NCBI RefSeq assembly: GCF_014805685.1
Contig: NC_060898.1
Coordinates: 3,372,501-3,436,500 of the forward strand
Source of the DNA: Silurus meridionalis
Lineage: Eukaryota > Chordata > Actinopteri > Siluriformes > Siluridae
DNA: 64,000 nt
Reading direction: 5' to 3'
Below, piece after piece: positions 41,863 to 54,638 of this stretch. Positions within the stretch are counted from its first letter, which is position 1. The number at the start of each line of letters is the position of its first letter. The translations under genes and the position numbers were made by a program. Under the pieces are notes generated by a model, which saw nothing but the letters and a program-made list of their open reading frames with translations, ran no database searches and was not told the origin of the DNA.

Positions 41863-42453
41863 TAATAATAGGAGGAACCAGTTTGTAAGTATTTCTTTTG
41901 TAGCTGGAAATGAATCTGACTTGCTTTGTATCATGAATCAAAACAGGCTGCGAAATGACCTGAAAAAAAAAAAGCTGTAGTGATTGCAGAAGTATTCACC
42001 CCCCCGTGAAACCTGAAATTACTCCTCCAGCCGCCAGTTTCCACCAGAAGGCATGTAATTAGTTGAATGAAGGCGACCTGTGTGCAATTAATTGTCACAT
42101 GAAGAACGGAAGAACACTGTACAACAATTAACTCATTAACTAATGTTCACCTCTAACACACTGAGTAAATGCCATGGATGCTAAGGAGCACTACTGTATA
42201 GGAAAAAAAATGTAGGCAGGATCTTTTGCACATCTTTTTTTGCTGAATTGCTGCAGAGGAAATCACTTCATCCCTTTTTGTGAATATCTGGCATCCTAGA
42301 TGGCAAGCTGTGTGTGTTTCACATGAAGACTAGGGACATAATTTCCTGTTCCTGAATTGGCAAAAGAATATTTCGAGGCCTTTTTTTGTTGCAGTGCAAG
42401 TGGAAAACAAAATTGACTACTAATAAGTCTAATGCATGAATCAGACAGAGAAC

Positions 42454-42484
<31 letters not shown>

Positions 42485-42842
42485 AGGAGTCGCCCGGCTA
42501 CACGCAGTTCATTTCCTGTGATCTCATTGATGCCTGCTCTGACAAATCCGTCCGTGTGTATTGTAACACGTGGGTGGTGTTGTTTCGCTCAGAACCCTAC
42601 GCAAAACCGCTGATGAAAGAGGCTGATGGCAGATTGATTGTGTCCCCCTCAACCACTCGCTGTGGCGTTTAGCGTGACTCCGGCCTGCGTTCTGCATTTT
42701 ATTACCACGTGAGTCAGACACTCTGAAACGAGTCCGGTCAAACACACAGCAGTGCACAAACACAAATCCACCCAGAATAGCTCAACTTCTCTTCTCACCT
42801 CGCGTGTCTGATCTGGAGTCTAATGTGCTGCCTGGGTGTCCT

Positions 42843-42879
<37 letters not shown>

Positions 42880-43507
42880 GAAAAAGAAAAAAGTCATTGT
42901 GTGTTGCTGCTCAGGCGCTTGTATAAAACACTGCTCAGACTGCCGAGATCTCCTCATAGAGCGCATATAATTACACACTGCGTGTAATGTTCTCCTTTCC
43001 TCTCCTCTCCTTTCCTCTCCTCCCTCTTTCTCGCTTCTCTCTTCCATCTGCCTCCTCCATGAGACCAGCCTGGCCTTGCTTCTATTCCAGCGGCGGTTAA
43101 CACACAAGTGCCCCCTCCTTTATGTGTTCATTCACAGTCCATGCGCTACCATGGACCCTCACACATTACTGTTTATACATTACTGATCTGTCATATGCTC
43201 TGTATATTGTGGTCTTAATTCAGGGTTTTCACTGGGTCTTAAAAATGTTTAAAAAAGTCAGAAATTATCTGAAATCAGGTCTTGATTTCTTCGATGTCCA
43301 TATAAACGCTACCTATAATGCTTATTGAAATGTAGTTTTTTTTCCTTTCGCCAGTCCAATTATAATTTGCTTTATAACGACTAAAAATGCGACCAACATG
43401 CAACAGCCAATCAGCTTTGAGTTACTGGTGCGAATCTCTCTTCGACTGTACCACAGATGTAAAAAGGATTTTATATTTTGTATGGCCAGTTAACAGCTAA
43501 AAAGGTA

Positions 43508-43555
<48 letters not shown>

Positions 43556-43849
43556 TGGGTGTGTGTGTGTGTGTGTGTGTTCTAAATTCTCTTAAAAAGA
43601 TCTTAAATTTGACTTTGTGAAACCTGCAGAAACCCTGTATTTAATCTGTATAGTCTTGTATTGTCGTGTCTTTAAGCTAAATGTATAGTTTTGTTGTTTA
43701 TATTTAAGAGTTGCCAACAGCTAAAACCAAATTCCTTGTGTGTCAACAAAACCCTATTCTGATTCTGATTACTCGTGTCATCATGTTGTCTGTGACTTAT
43801 GAGCACAAATTCAGAAAGTCCATCTAGAGTTTTATTTTATATATATACA

Positions 43850-44161
43850 CACTATATGGATTAAAGTTTGTGGACACCTGACTATAAGATTCATATGTGC
43901 TTTCTAAACATTCCATTTCACAAGCAGTCGCCATTTGCCCTTATAAAAACATCTACTCTTCTGGGAAGATGTTCTTCTAGAAGTTCTTCTAGATTTTGTG
44001 GAGCACATGGTTTTTGGTTTGTGCACAGGGGTATTGTCATGCTGGAACAGGTTTGGGTCTCCTAGTTCAAGTGAAGGGAGAATTCTGTGCTTTCCACAGA
44101 CATCCAAGAACCACATATGGCTGGGAAAGTCCGGTGTCCTAATACTTTTGTCCAGACAGTG
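43850..44161 (-). mobile_element. Tc1-derived short element with both ends
   Basis: Starts cactatatggattaaagttt and ends ttttgtccagacagtg. The minus strand reads LELGDPNLFQHDNTPVHK, the transposase stretch with the second catalytic Asp of the DDE family. Confidence 0.8.
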
Positions 44162-44259
44162 TATCCATTTATTAAATGCATAAAAAGAAAATTACTGATT
44201 ATTGAGGTTTGAAGATTTATTAGACTCTGTTCTAGTGAGTACAGTCACAATACGAGAGG

Positions 44260-44262
<3 letters not shown>

Positions 44263-44325
<63 letters not shown>
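44263..44325 (+). repeat. (CA)n microsatellite
   Basis: About 62 bp of CA. Others nearby lie at 40434-40476, 42847-42876 and 43509-43580. Confidence 0.95.
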
Positions 44326-44328
<3 letters not shown>

Positions 44329-45013
44329 TTCACTGCAGGAGGGGTCCATCACTATCATTTTCATTCCCAGTCTCCCCAAATGGGGGCGGATTTAATGGGA
44401 ACAGGCCTCATGCTAGCATACTCTGATCTGCTCTCTCCTTTTAGACTCTCCACCATTTGTGATCCAGCAGCTTGAGCACGAGTGCACGAGCTTTCTAGAG
44501 TGTGGTGGGGCTTTCAGAGCGTCTTGGGAAAAAAGGTGGGTAAACGACGGCTTGCATTTCATGACAGTATGGAAGTCGAAGCTCGTGGGCTTCGCCGTGT
44601 ATTTCTACTGACTGGAGTTTTTTTTGTTGAAATGAATGAAGCAAAGTTCAGAGGAACGTGTGAGGCTGTTTGTTTAGTGTGTACCAATATGTGGACTGTG
44701 CATGTGTGTGTTTGTGCATTTGTTATTTAAATTGAGAGTTGTGTGTGGAGGAGGAGGAGGAGGAGGAGTTCCTCTTCAGGGACACTGACTGCTCAGCATG
44801 CAGCTGCCCTTTGTGCCTCTTCATTCTGCTCTACACAAGTGGGATGCTCACTACTAGAAATAACAACCTGCCAGCTAACCGGAGCCTCTCCATGCCTTAC
44901 CGCCATTTATTTGTGCCGTTGGGCTTTAAGTGAATCAGGGTCAATATTTTTGCCATTTTCAGTCAGGTGTGTTTGGATATGGAAAACTCTGAACTGCAGC
45001 AGACAGAGCATTT

Positions 45014-45036
45014 AGAAAGAAAAGAAAAGAAAAGGA

Positions 45037-45091
<55 letters not shown>
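45014..45091 (+). repeat. (GAAA)n microsatellite
   Basis: About 78 bp of GAAA/AAAG repeats, shorter relative of the tract at 38.5 kb. Confidence 0.95.
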
Positions 45092-45092
<1 letters not shown>

Positions 45093-47285
45093 AATTTACA
45101 TTAATTTACATTTCTTTCTCTTATTTCTATGATCCACAACTGATAAGTATCCATATTGATATTATTTGTTTGCCCTTAAAAAAAACAAAAAAAAGCATAC
45201 AGGGACAGAAGGGGGTGGAGCTAATTCCTTTTCAACACAATCTTTGAATGAAACTTTCTGAGTTTGATATCTGGAGTAAACACAGCATGTCGTTCACTAG
45301 CATCATTTTTGAAGCGCTCGTTTCACATGCATGATTATTCGTTTATTGTCGCTGAATAAATAGGTCTATGGAAAGTACTGGCAGCATGCAAAGTGTGACC
45401 ATATGTGAGTGTGTGAGTAAGTGAGAAAGAGAAAGAGAGAGAAAACGTGTGAGGGAGACGTTACGGCAAATAGGAAACACTGACAGGAAGCAGGATGAGC
45501 GCTTGAATACTTCACTGAGTGACAGAGAGATGGATAGAGGCACAATTTCTAATTCGACTGGTGTCTGGTGACTGGGTAAAGACTGCAATAAAGCCTTGGG
45601 TAAATCCTCACCTTAAACACACACAGACACACACACAGCCCTGGTATAGAACACTGACATGCTATAAAGGGAACGTGACCTGAAGAGAGCTTTCAGAACT
45701 GCCAGCCAACATGGTTGATGGTTTAAAACACAGCAACAAACCAAAAACAGCAGATGAACTCACAAACACAGGAACAGAACAGTAAGGGGCGGGGCTTATT
45801 AAACCTTACTTGCCCATTGCTGATTGGACATGGCATGTGACTATCACAATAAAAAAAAAATCAAAAATGGTCACATGCTCATATCACGGTAAAGAGTTAA
45901 AAACGATTCTAAAATAAACTCATATGAATGCTTATACGAATAATAATCTATTATTTGCATATATTTTTCCATTAACATCCTTCAGCTCTCTTTATTGTAT
46001 TACAGCTATCAAACTGACAGACCCTGTAGCCAATCAGCAAAGCCCTAGGACCTTCACTGTCTATCTTGAGCATTTGTTGGGATTTGTTTCGATTTTTGCT
46101 GGTGTGGTTTTGATGTTTTTGGTTTTGTTGTAGTGTTTTAGTGCTAATTTATTTATATCCGGCTTTCAGTTTTTCTCTTCAAGTTTGTTGTGTGGTTTTA
46201 AAATATATTTTTGTTGTGTTTGTGGTTTTAAAAAAGACTTTTGTTGTTTGAAATATATTTTGTTGTGCTGTGTGGTGTTGCAAAATATATTTTAATTGTG
46301 TTGTGTTTTGTACTTTTTAAACATTTTATTTGTTTTGTGTGGTTTTGCTATCAAATTTTAGATGTGTTGTGTGGTTTTGAAATATATTATCGTTGTGTTG
46401 TGTGGTGTTGCTGTTATTTTTTTATGTTGTGTGGTTTGATGTATTGTGTGGTTTTGTTGTTATATTTTGTTGTGTTGTGTGATTTTGCTGTTGTTTATGG
46501 TTTTGCTGTAGCCCCGTATTAAATGTACGTGGGCGTATGTCATTGTGTTTTGCACATATAGGACCCTGCAGATAGACAGGTAGAGACGCCTCCTTGTCCT
46601 GATTGATTGGAATCTGGCCGTCTGCATGAATTTATTTTCCTCTCATTAACAGATTCTGGGGAACCAAAGACACTGGAAAGCTTCATTTAATGAGCTCCTA
46701 ATAAGCAAAAGAAGCAGCATGGTTTTGGCCTGCAGTAATGGCAACAGGTAACCTGAGTGAAGGGGTGCCAATACTTTAGTTTTGATTGAAAGCCGAGATG
46801 ACGACTGGTTTTCTGTTGGCTACGTTTTACATTCTGTTTTATTACATTTGTAGACGGATATGAAACAAAATGCTTACAAACTGCAATCTGATCTCAGCAT
46901 TACTTCTTTTTCAGAGACCTCGAAGACACTTGGGTGAATCTTTACGGAGAGACGTCAAATGTGGACAGCCTTTTTTCCAACCTGGACATATAGAATTACA
47001 CAAAGCAGGAGATCTTGTTCTGCAAAGCCAATCCTCCTGGTGTACCTGTAAACCAAAGTATCATCAGAAATTTACGGATTCCTTCTGCAGTATGCTCTGG
47101 ACTGTGCATGAGACGAGTGAAGCACTAGATGTGACAGGAGAAAACTAGGACGCATCTCAGGATGGCAGAGGAGAAACACGCCTCTCTATGTTGTGATCTT
47201 CAGATAGGGTTTTGAACCGCTGAGCGCTCTGACACTCACATTCGTCCCGCACTGAGACTGCAGCGATTCCTTCACACATCCCAAC

Positions 47286-47492
47286 ATGGAGTCTAGAGAC
47301 AGCGGTATAGGACTGTCCACTGCAGCAGTGGTGGCTATTGTGTGTAATGTATTGGTCGCTGTTCTCCTTCTGGTTCTCTTTCTCATCCTGTACAAGGCCT
47401 GCAAAGTGCCTTCAAGTCAGGAAAGGGTGCCAGTGCTTGCACCAGGAAACGCTCAGCAGAAGAATGAACAGAAGTATCTTCTTACCTCCTGA
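47286..47492 (+). CDS. enho: enho, adropin (energy homeostasis associated), 68 aa
   Basis: Adropin is a small secreted or membrane-anchored peptide linked to energy balance and vascular function in mammals. Seen: a single ORF, MESRDSGIGLSTAAVVAIV and then CNVLVAVLLLVLFLILY, followed by a short polar tail ending KYLLTS. Residues about 11-33 form one hydrophobic segment, flanked by KAC. The shared pattern with the human protein is AIVCN-x-LV-x-x-LLL, IL-x-x-AC and a C-terminal YLL; length is 68 against 76 residues in human. Position next to and convergent with dnai1 gives independent support, because human ENHO and DNAI1 are also neighbours. The mammalian mature peptide is placed after residue 33, but whether cleavage occurs here cannot be told from sequence. 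No other family fits as well. Confidence 0.88.
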   Translation: MESRDSGIGLSTAAVVAIVCNVLVAVLLLVLFLILYKACKVPSSQERVPVLAPGNAQQKNEQKYLLTS

Positions 47493-48078
47493 GTATAAGC
47501 ATGAAACCAGAGATGGGACAGGTGTGGAGATACTGAAGCGCCCACATGCACATAGTTTGCTAATATACTGTAGAAGATTAAATTAGTGGCAGCCACCATT
47601 CACTTCTTTAGAAACACGATAACCCACATGCGTACATGAGCTCACTCGCTTTTCAATGCTTAGAGAAGAAGCTGTTTCGTTGCTTTGTAGTCGGGGTTCC
47701 TACTGTATGTTAGACCATGTGGCGTCAGCATGGGCTGCTCTCCGTGGTCCCTGATGTCTGAGCTCTTTGATTCAATAGCGTTCAGCTCTGAGTGGTTTAT
47801 ATAAAGGCAAAGTGACACTCACGGACCTCTTCACCACAGGCCAGTCATGCCTGCCAGAGTTGCACTCAACCCACACACACTGCCCTGCCTGGATCCGACG
47901 ACCAATCGATACTGTGCTAATAATGACACATGCATCTGGGTCTTGAATAGTCGCTCCCTTGTAGCGCTAACAAGTGTGTGACTGATGCATTTTAATATCA
48001 AACCAGAGTTTGTTGGGATTTATTTATTTATATTTTCTTTGCACTCATAGCTTGTTTATTTAAAGGGCCCAAGGAACC

Positions 48079-48084
48079 AATAAA
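48079..48084 (+). terminator. enho: Poly(A) signal, enho
   Basis: AATAAA about 590 bp past the enho stop codon, the first canonical hexamer downstream in the sense direction that I noticed. Confidence 0.6.
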
Positions 48085-48265
48085 CAAATATCTTCTCGTT
48101 TCATTTGCATATGATCTGCAGCGTAGCAGGTAATAAACCAGTGCTTTAGACATGATGAATAGTTTAAATAAACAGATCAGCACTCCAGATGGCAGAGCCC
48201 TGTCTTTAATAACTTACTGTTTTAAAAGAGAAAGAGTGAGATATATATATATATATATCCATATA

Positions 48266-48912
48266 CACTACATGGATAAAAGTGTTGGAACGTTTGACAA
48301 ATTTGGAGGCTCAGAAATCAGACTAAATCCAGATGACTCTGGAGGTCGTTGCATTCAATCTTCAATGATTCTATGCACAAAGCCAGTTTTTTGAAGATAT
48401 GGTTTACATGTATTGGAAAGGAAGATCTCCTGCTATAGAGCTCTGACCCTTAACCCTACTGATCACTTTTGGTATAAATTGGAACATGGACTGCACCCGA
48501 GGCCTCCTTACCTCACCTCCATCAGGTGAAACGTCTTCCCAGAAGAGTGGAATTCATTATAGCAGCAAATGGGGACTAAATGTGGAATGCGATGTTTAAA
48601 AAGTGTGTGTAATCGCATACAGTGTGGTTTTATGAGGTCCAGTCTGGCCGATAGCAGCCGCAGCTCCAAGATATTCCAACATTTCATCTAAAATCATCTA
48701 AAAAGCAACCAGTTTCTGTTTAAATTTCAAATTTAGTTTCATTTGGATCGCACCTTAAACAATGGACATTGTCTAAAAGCAGCTGTACATCGTAAATCAG
48801 TTAAATATTAGAAAATATAAAGTAAATAAAAATAAATATGAAGAAGATAATAAAAAAACACATACTAATCTTATGGTGAGGTGTCCATAAACCTTTATCC
48901 ATATCGTGTGTT
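48266..48912 (+). mobile_element. Tc1-derived short element split by an insertion
   Basis: Left part 48266-48630 begins cactacatggataaaagtgt. The matching right end, 'cttatggtgaggtgtccataaacctttatcc', lies at 48869-48912. The 240 bp between include a block that recurs at 49100-49175. Confidence 0.6.
48630..48700 (+). repeat. Interspersed repeat, copy 1 of 2
   Basis: The block from 'cagtgtggttttatgaggtc' through 'gatagcagccgcagctcc' to 'caacatttcat' recurs with changes at 49100-49175. Confidence 0.6.
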
Positions 48913-49099
48913 ATTACATTTATCTGTTATTTCAGGTTTTATCTGGGTTAAGAGTCATTTTGGGAGAAATTTGTGATTCCAGCTGGCAAAATTAATGAAA
49001 ACTAATGTCCATAATTAAATTTGTGGTTTTTAGTTTAACTTTACATTCTATGATTATTCTAAAGTGCATTTTAGGCCAAAACCTCGATGAGTAAACTTA

Positions 49100-49271
<172 letters not shown>

Positions 49272-49406
49272 TAAAAGACTAGACAAAAGACTGTAACTGT
49301 TTCACTTATCCTGCTGTATTTTTGCTACCTGTGCATGTGTCTGTGTATTGTTTTGTAACACTGTAGTAATGAAACTGATTTCATGGAGTACGGAGGTGTT
49401 AGAAGT

Positions 49407-49511
49407 TTACTTCTGTACAGGTCTATCAGGAGCCCTCAGTTGACTCAACAGCTTCTCCAACTTCTCCATCTCCACTTCAGGCCCCTTTGGCAACTCCTGA
49501 CCTTTCTTCTC
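49407..49511 (-). CDS. dnai1: dnai1 last coding exon
   Basis: Minus-strand acceptor cctttctctttctag. 34 codons, [20 protein letters not shown] and then [14 protein letters not shown], followed by TAA. It parallels the human tail (KEKKGQE, then a leucine/lysine helix). It is 8.5 kb from the previous exon. Confidence 0.93.
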   Translation of the reverse strand, partial: EKKGQELPKGPEVEMEKLEKLLSQLRAPDRPVQK

Positions 49512-50321
49512 CTAGAAAGAGAAAGGAACCGGAGAGAAGAACGTGTCAGTCATGGTAAATGAATCAGCCCATGTAGTATAAACACTGAATTACACTTACA
49601 CTGACTATTTATAACGTTTAAACGTTTCTTCTCATCTTGAGATATGATCTAAAAAAACAAAGCATTTCCCCTTTGCTCTACACAACATCGACACTGACAT
49701 GACAGAGAAGCTGCTGTGCTTTGGGCTGACAATTATTTAGACACATCATTTCCTCCAGAGAAGGGAGCCGAATGGGCCGCGCTCCCTATCAAAGATCATC
49801 GCTATGGTTACTGACCACGCAGACGCTCTAATGAACCTAACAAGGCACCCCGAGGAGCAGTTGAGTCAAAAACTGCAAATAATTCTGTTTTATTCTTGGA
49901 GTCATTAAACCTTGTGCTAAATCCCGTTAACTGCTGACTGCTGGGGAAAACAAGGTCTGTGTGAACCGAGCTGTTATGTAATCTTCCTCTGGATCATTCA
50001 TTTTCATTCATTATAGGGAACATCATTTTTAATGAAGTACTGTAGCAGGGCCTCGGCTCGGTCAATAGCTACAAGAAAGAGGCAGTGTATTAAGATGATA
50101 TAAATAACTCTACAAATATGCCAGAGGAACTACTGCGCCTAAGTCCACCGAGGCGTTCGACATTGATGAAAAAATATCCCTTCAAAAGCTTCTCAAAAAG
50201 TAGCTCAAGGTGACGGGTATTAATAGAAACCATTCAGTTCTAACTCCTGAGTCTGTGATGAAAAATAATAGTAGCTAATTTTTTGACCTTAGTACTTATA
50301 AGGTTCTATCCTGGTGAAGAG

Positions 50322-50386
<65 letters not shown>

Positions 50387-53300
50387 CACACACACACATG
50401 TACTGGAACACGCAACTCCAGCCATATGTGGTTCTTCCCCCAAACTTATACCACAAAGTAGAGGCACACACATGTTTAGAATGTCTTTGGGTGCATTAGC
50501 TTTAACTTTTTCCCTTTTACTTTAAATAGGAGACCCAAACCTCTATTATATGTTTTGCTCTGGCCCTTAAAAATAAAAATAAAAATAGAATTTACATTAA
50601 TTTACACAAAAACTGAATCATCTATAGTTTTAGTTCCAGTGTATTACTTTATTACTTGGGGATTGTTCTAAGATTATTAATCTGGGACTGAGGGTAGGAC
50701 TGAGGGTCCAGAGAGTCTTTCTGAGCACTGCTGAGTTAGTGGTATGGATTTTTGCATCACATTTCTGTCCTGATTTTAGATACAAATGGCAGGACGCCTT
50801 TACTTGGATTTGAATAAGTAATTAATTCACCGTGCTCTAGGGTTGAAGTGCTATAAATCCTTTTATGTATCTCTGTAGTTTTAGTTTTTAATTACATTAT
50901 CCGTAACCATTAAGCAGTTTTTTTATCATGCAAAAAGCATCGTCACAGACAATAATCACAGCAAAATTCAGTGTAAATCTCTTTTGCTTGGTTTTCGGAT
51001 CTGCAGCCTACATATGTGGATTTTTAAAAACTTGTTCAGTTTGTATACACGACATAACACAACGCTTTTGTCATAGGCAGCCATTAAGAACTGGATAATA
51101 TGCACATTTTCCTGCTTTTAGCTTTTTAAAGTGTTATTAATGTGTTGTTAAAATTACTGATGAAATCATTAGCAGTTCAGCCTGAATCCTCCACTGTGAA
51201 TACTCCACATCTGTTAAACAGCTGTTTCCATCACTGCAGCATTTCTATTTTATTGTTGCTCAGGTCAATCATTCGGTAGCTCACGCAGCTAATGTCACCA
51301 ACTCTCGGTTTTAGATCAGCGATATTATAATAGAGTACGCACTGACCTGTTACATCCTGAAAAATGATAATCTCATTAGGAAAAATGGGACAAGAAGCCA
51401 ATTTATCCGCAAAGGCAATATTTTACAATTTGTAGACGTATGTCTCTTTGTCGAGCATGCATCAAATTTTTCCTCTGCAATATCCAAAAAGGTAATAATC
51501 AGGCTAATGGAGTAACCGAATGAGCGGCTAGCATTTCCACTTTTGCTGATGAAGCGCCTCATTTTTCAAGGCCAATTCTCCTTCTGTTGATAATATACTC
51601 TATTATTATTCTAAACAAACTCCAAGTGCTACAGAAAACTATAAATGGTTAGGAGCAGTTCAGAATTCTGATGGGAATCGTTCCCAGCGCCGGATGCACC
51701 GAATGAAATAGATTTTTGCATCAGACTGGTCATTTGGGACCGTTCAGATGCAAGACATTTGATTTCTCATTTTCTGGTGCTGGATTACCAACAAGATGCT
51801 GGAAAACAAGTCTGAAACTCATTCCTTTTAAACACAAGTTGCCTTTAGAGCAATAGACACATATGCAGATTGATTTTATAGAAGTGTTGCAGGATCTTTG
51901 GGGTCAGGTTTTGCATGAAGGTTTTGGGTGAAAAGTTCTATATGTTTCATTATTGTTTTAGTTTAAAAAAATACTCTAGAGCTGCCAGAAACCTGTAAAT
52001 AATCAAATAAATCATATCCGTTCCTGCTACTGTGGCTACTAGGCTAGATATTTTTTTCCCCTAATTATTTGCTGTTCATCGAAATATAAGAGTAAATATT
52101 GTAAAGATTAGCATAATGGCCAAACATACTAATACAAAGGCGTATTTCAAATGCAAATCAGAAATGTGTGCACGCCATGGTGCCCTTATTTCCTAATCCA
52201 GGTCCAACACATGGAAAATTCCAAACACTTTTCATATCTGGCCTTTTTGAGCTAGCCTTGGAGGTGTATTTTGTGATAAGTTTGTCTGGTTATTCTTGTA
52301 GAACCTAATAACTCTGCCCAAACTTGAGTTTGTTGTATGCCTGCACACAATGCTGATTCTGTTGACCAGCTTTTTGACCAGGAAAAGAGAGGATCATGGG
52401 TTAAAATGTCATAAATTAATTATATAACTCATAGTAGTTAGTATAAGTGCCAGTGTGCTGGCTCAGATGTAGTGTCTATTAAAGCCTAGAAAATATGTGT
52501 TAAATGAACTTTCTCTTTCGTCATATATAGAATTTTAACGCTACACCATCTCTATTTATGTCCCTGCCCCTGAAATTAAACTTTTGACCGATGCCAGTAC
52601 TGAAGTAGAAATCCTAACACTGCTTACTATCGATGCTGATGCCAGGAACACAATATTTCCCTGGTACCCGTAACAGATTGACCTGTTTATCTTATCCTCC
52701 CTTTACTTCCTGTATTGAGTTAATGCTCCATGCTTTTTCTCTGGGGCTTCCTTTTATGAAAGAACAAAATGCTGACTAATACTTCTCGAGTCTTGGCGCA
52801 GCATATATAATTTAGATTGTTTAGTGTGTTCTGCTCATTTCCTTTGAACGGAAAGGAATATGGCACTGCAGCTTGAAAGTGATGCAGAATCTGGCTTTTA
52901 CTGCCTGCAGTGGAAGTCAGAGATGGTAAATCAAACCCAAGTGCCAACGTTTCCTAAAGAATGATCGCTAAATCCTCGGTTTGCTTCTATTAAGAAAGAC
53001 ACTTCAGACGCTTTGTAATCGCTGTCATGCTCAACATGCATTCGAAAAGTAAATGGCTTTTAAAAAGCAGGGGAGAGATGAGACGCCTGGCAGATGAAAC
53101 TGGAGTCCAGACATCACATATTCAGTAGATGATGGAAATCAATAGCGTTGCAGTAAGATAGCTGAGATGGAGCACCATGTGGTCACTTGATCAGAGAAAG
53201 ACCACTTCACAGATAATAGCATGCTGATAAGTAATACACTAAAGCGAAGGCACTGGCAGCATGCAATTAATCCAAGCCTGACGCTTTAAGCTGTGATTTA

Positions 53301-54594
53301 TCTGAAGAATCACTGGAGAATCCTCAAATGAAAGGTCAGAAGGTGTTGATTAATTGTCTATAGCAACAGCTCAGATAGGTTTATATAAATTCTTTCGAAC
53401 ACAGGATGGATGCTCCATTAAAACATGTTTAAAATGTGTTTCATTGTTAATAACATTTCTGACTTCCTCTCCAGTGTCAGGGCTTTTAACAGACCTAAAG
53501 CTGTACATTCGATACATCATCAGTAACCTTCCAAGGAATTTTATATCACGCACAAAGTATCATCAGAGACAATGATCGCGTCAAAATTCAGTGTATAGCT
53601 GTTTTGCATTAGAGCGCTCCTGTCTGCAACCTTCAGAATTCTCAGTCTTAACAATCATTTTCACTGGTTTTTGGATGTGCAGCCTACATTTAATCAGTGG
53701 TGGACAATAACCAAGTAAATGTAATTGGTTATTGTACTTAAGTAGCTTTTTTGTGTATCTGTACATTACTGAAGTATTTCCAATTTAAGAGATTTTTTTC
53801 TTCACTACATTTCAAAGTCAAATATATTAGTTTCTACTCAACTACATTTTGTGATGAAAATGACAATAGGAACATAATAGCCATAATAAATCATAGTGCT
53901 TTGGACACTTAAGTACTTTCACTGAAGTGAAAGATTAAAGGGAGCACTTTTACTTTTACTGGAGTACTATTTTACCGAGGACATGGTTTGTGTACTTTAA
54001 CCACCAATGCATTTAATAACTGTGGCTGTGAAACAACACTAAAGTTATAGTGCTGTAAATGTATGACTCTTTGTTGTTTATGCATCTGTAACATTTATGA
54101 AGGAGTCTCCAATGTCAGGGCTTTGTAACAGACCTAAAGCTGTAATGGTAGGTTTCTTGACATGGGAAAAAATAGATTTTTTTTTACTCAAAGAAATCGA
54201 AAAAACAATGGTAAGGTTTATGTTAATAGCTGCTAAACTTTCTTTCGGCTTCTCCCGTTAGGGGTCGCCACAGCGGATCCTCCGCATGTTTGATTTGGCA
54301 CATGTTTTTACGCTGGATGCCCTTTCTAACGCAACCCTCCCCAATTTATCCAGGCTTGGTTTCCTGACCGGGGATCGAACCCGGGCCGCAGCGGTGAGAG
54401 CGCCGCATCCTAACCACTAGACCACCAGGGAACCTATGTTAATAGCTGCTACACATAAGATAAAATCAAATCTATTGGATTGAGGTTAAAATTGAATCAT
54501 ATGTACAAGTGTTGCGAAACAATGAGCCTGATTAATATGATTAGCAAAGGTGAAGAACAAGGGGTGTTTCTGTAATACTACATGCTCAGTCTTC

Positions 54595-54638
<44 letters not shown>

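Larger units (their letters stand above)
32181..46914. other. vav2-enho intergenic region
   Basis: I see no protein gene. It contains Tc1 relics (34297-34622, 35743-36660, 39707-39932, 41091-41507, 43850-44161), a LINE 3' fragment (41525-41862), GAAA tracts (38521-39066, 45014-45091), several (GT)n runs and a low-complexity TGTTGTGTGGTTTTG stretch (46180-46510). 32181-34290 and 34630-35740 hold nothing I recognise. Confidence 0.65.
46915..48100 (+). other. enho: enho exon with untranslated regions (extent inferred)
   Basis: A good acceptor, tacttctttttcag, ends at 46914. From there the sequence runs unbroken through the coding region to AATAAA at 48079-48084, with no better splice site in the coding part. 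The leader of about 370 bp has short upstream ATGs (for example at 46958 and 47162). Human ENHO also has, as I recall, its whole coding region in one exon. Confidence 0.55.

Noticed and set aside
44400..44535. Possible exon between ttttag and ggtgggt near 44.4-44.5 kb
   Set aside because: Splice-like borders only; no conserved frame, so it is left as a weak alternative for an enho leader exon.
32181..46914. cntfr expected beside enho from human synteny
   Set aside because: I looked for cytokine-receptor exons (WSEWS-type motif) and found none in this interval.
46870..47148. 92-residue ORF just upstream of enho
   Set aside because: It spans the likely acceptor at 46914, shows no family resemblance and is more simply enho leader sequence.
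54360..54431. A functional tRNA-Glu gene
   Set aside because: The head is joined to a SINE body and tail inside target duplications, has an acceptor-stem mismatch and lacks a T-run terminator directly after it.
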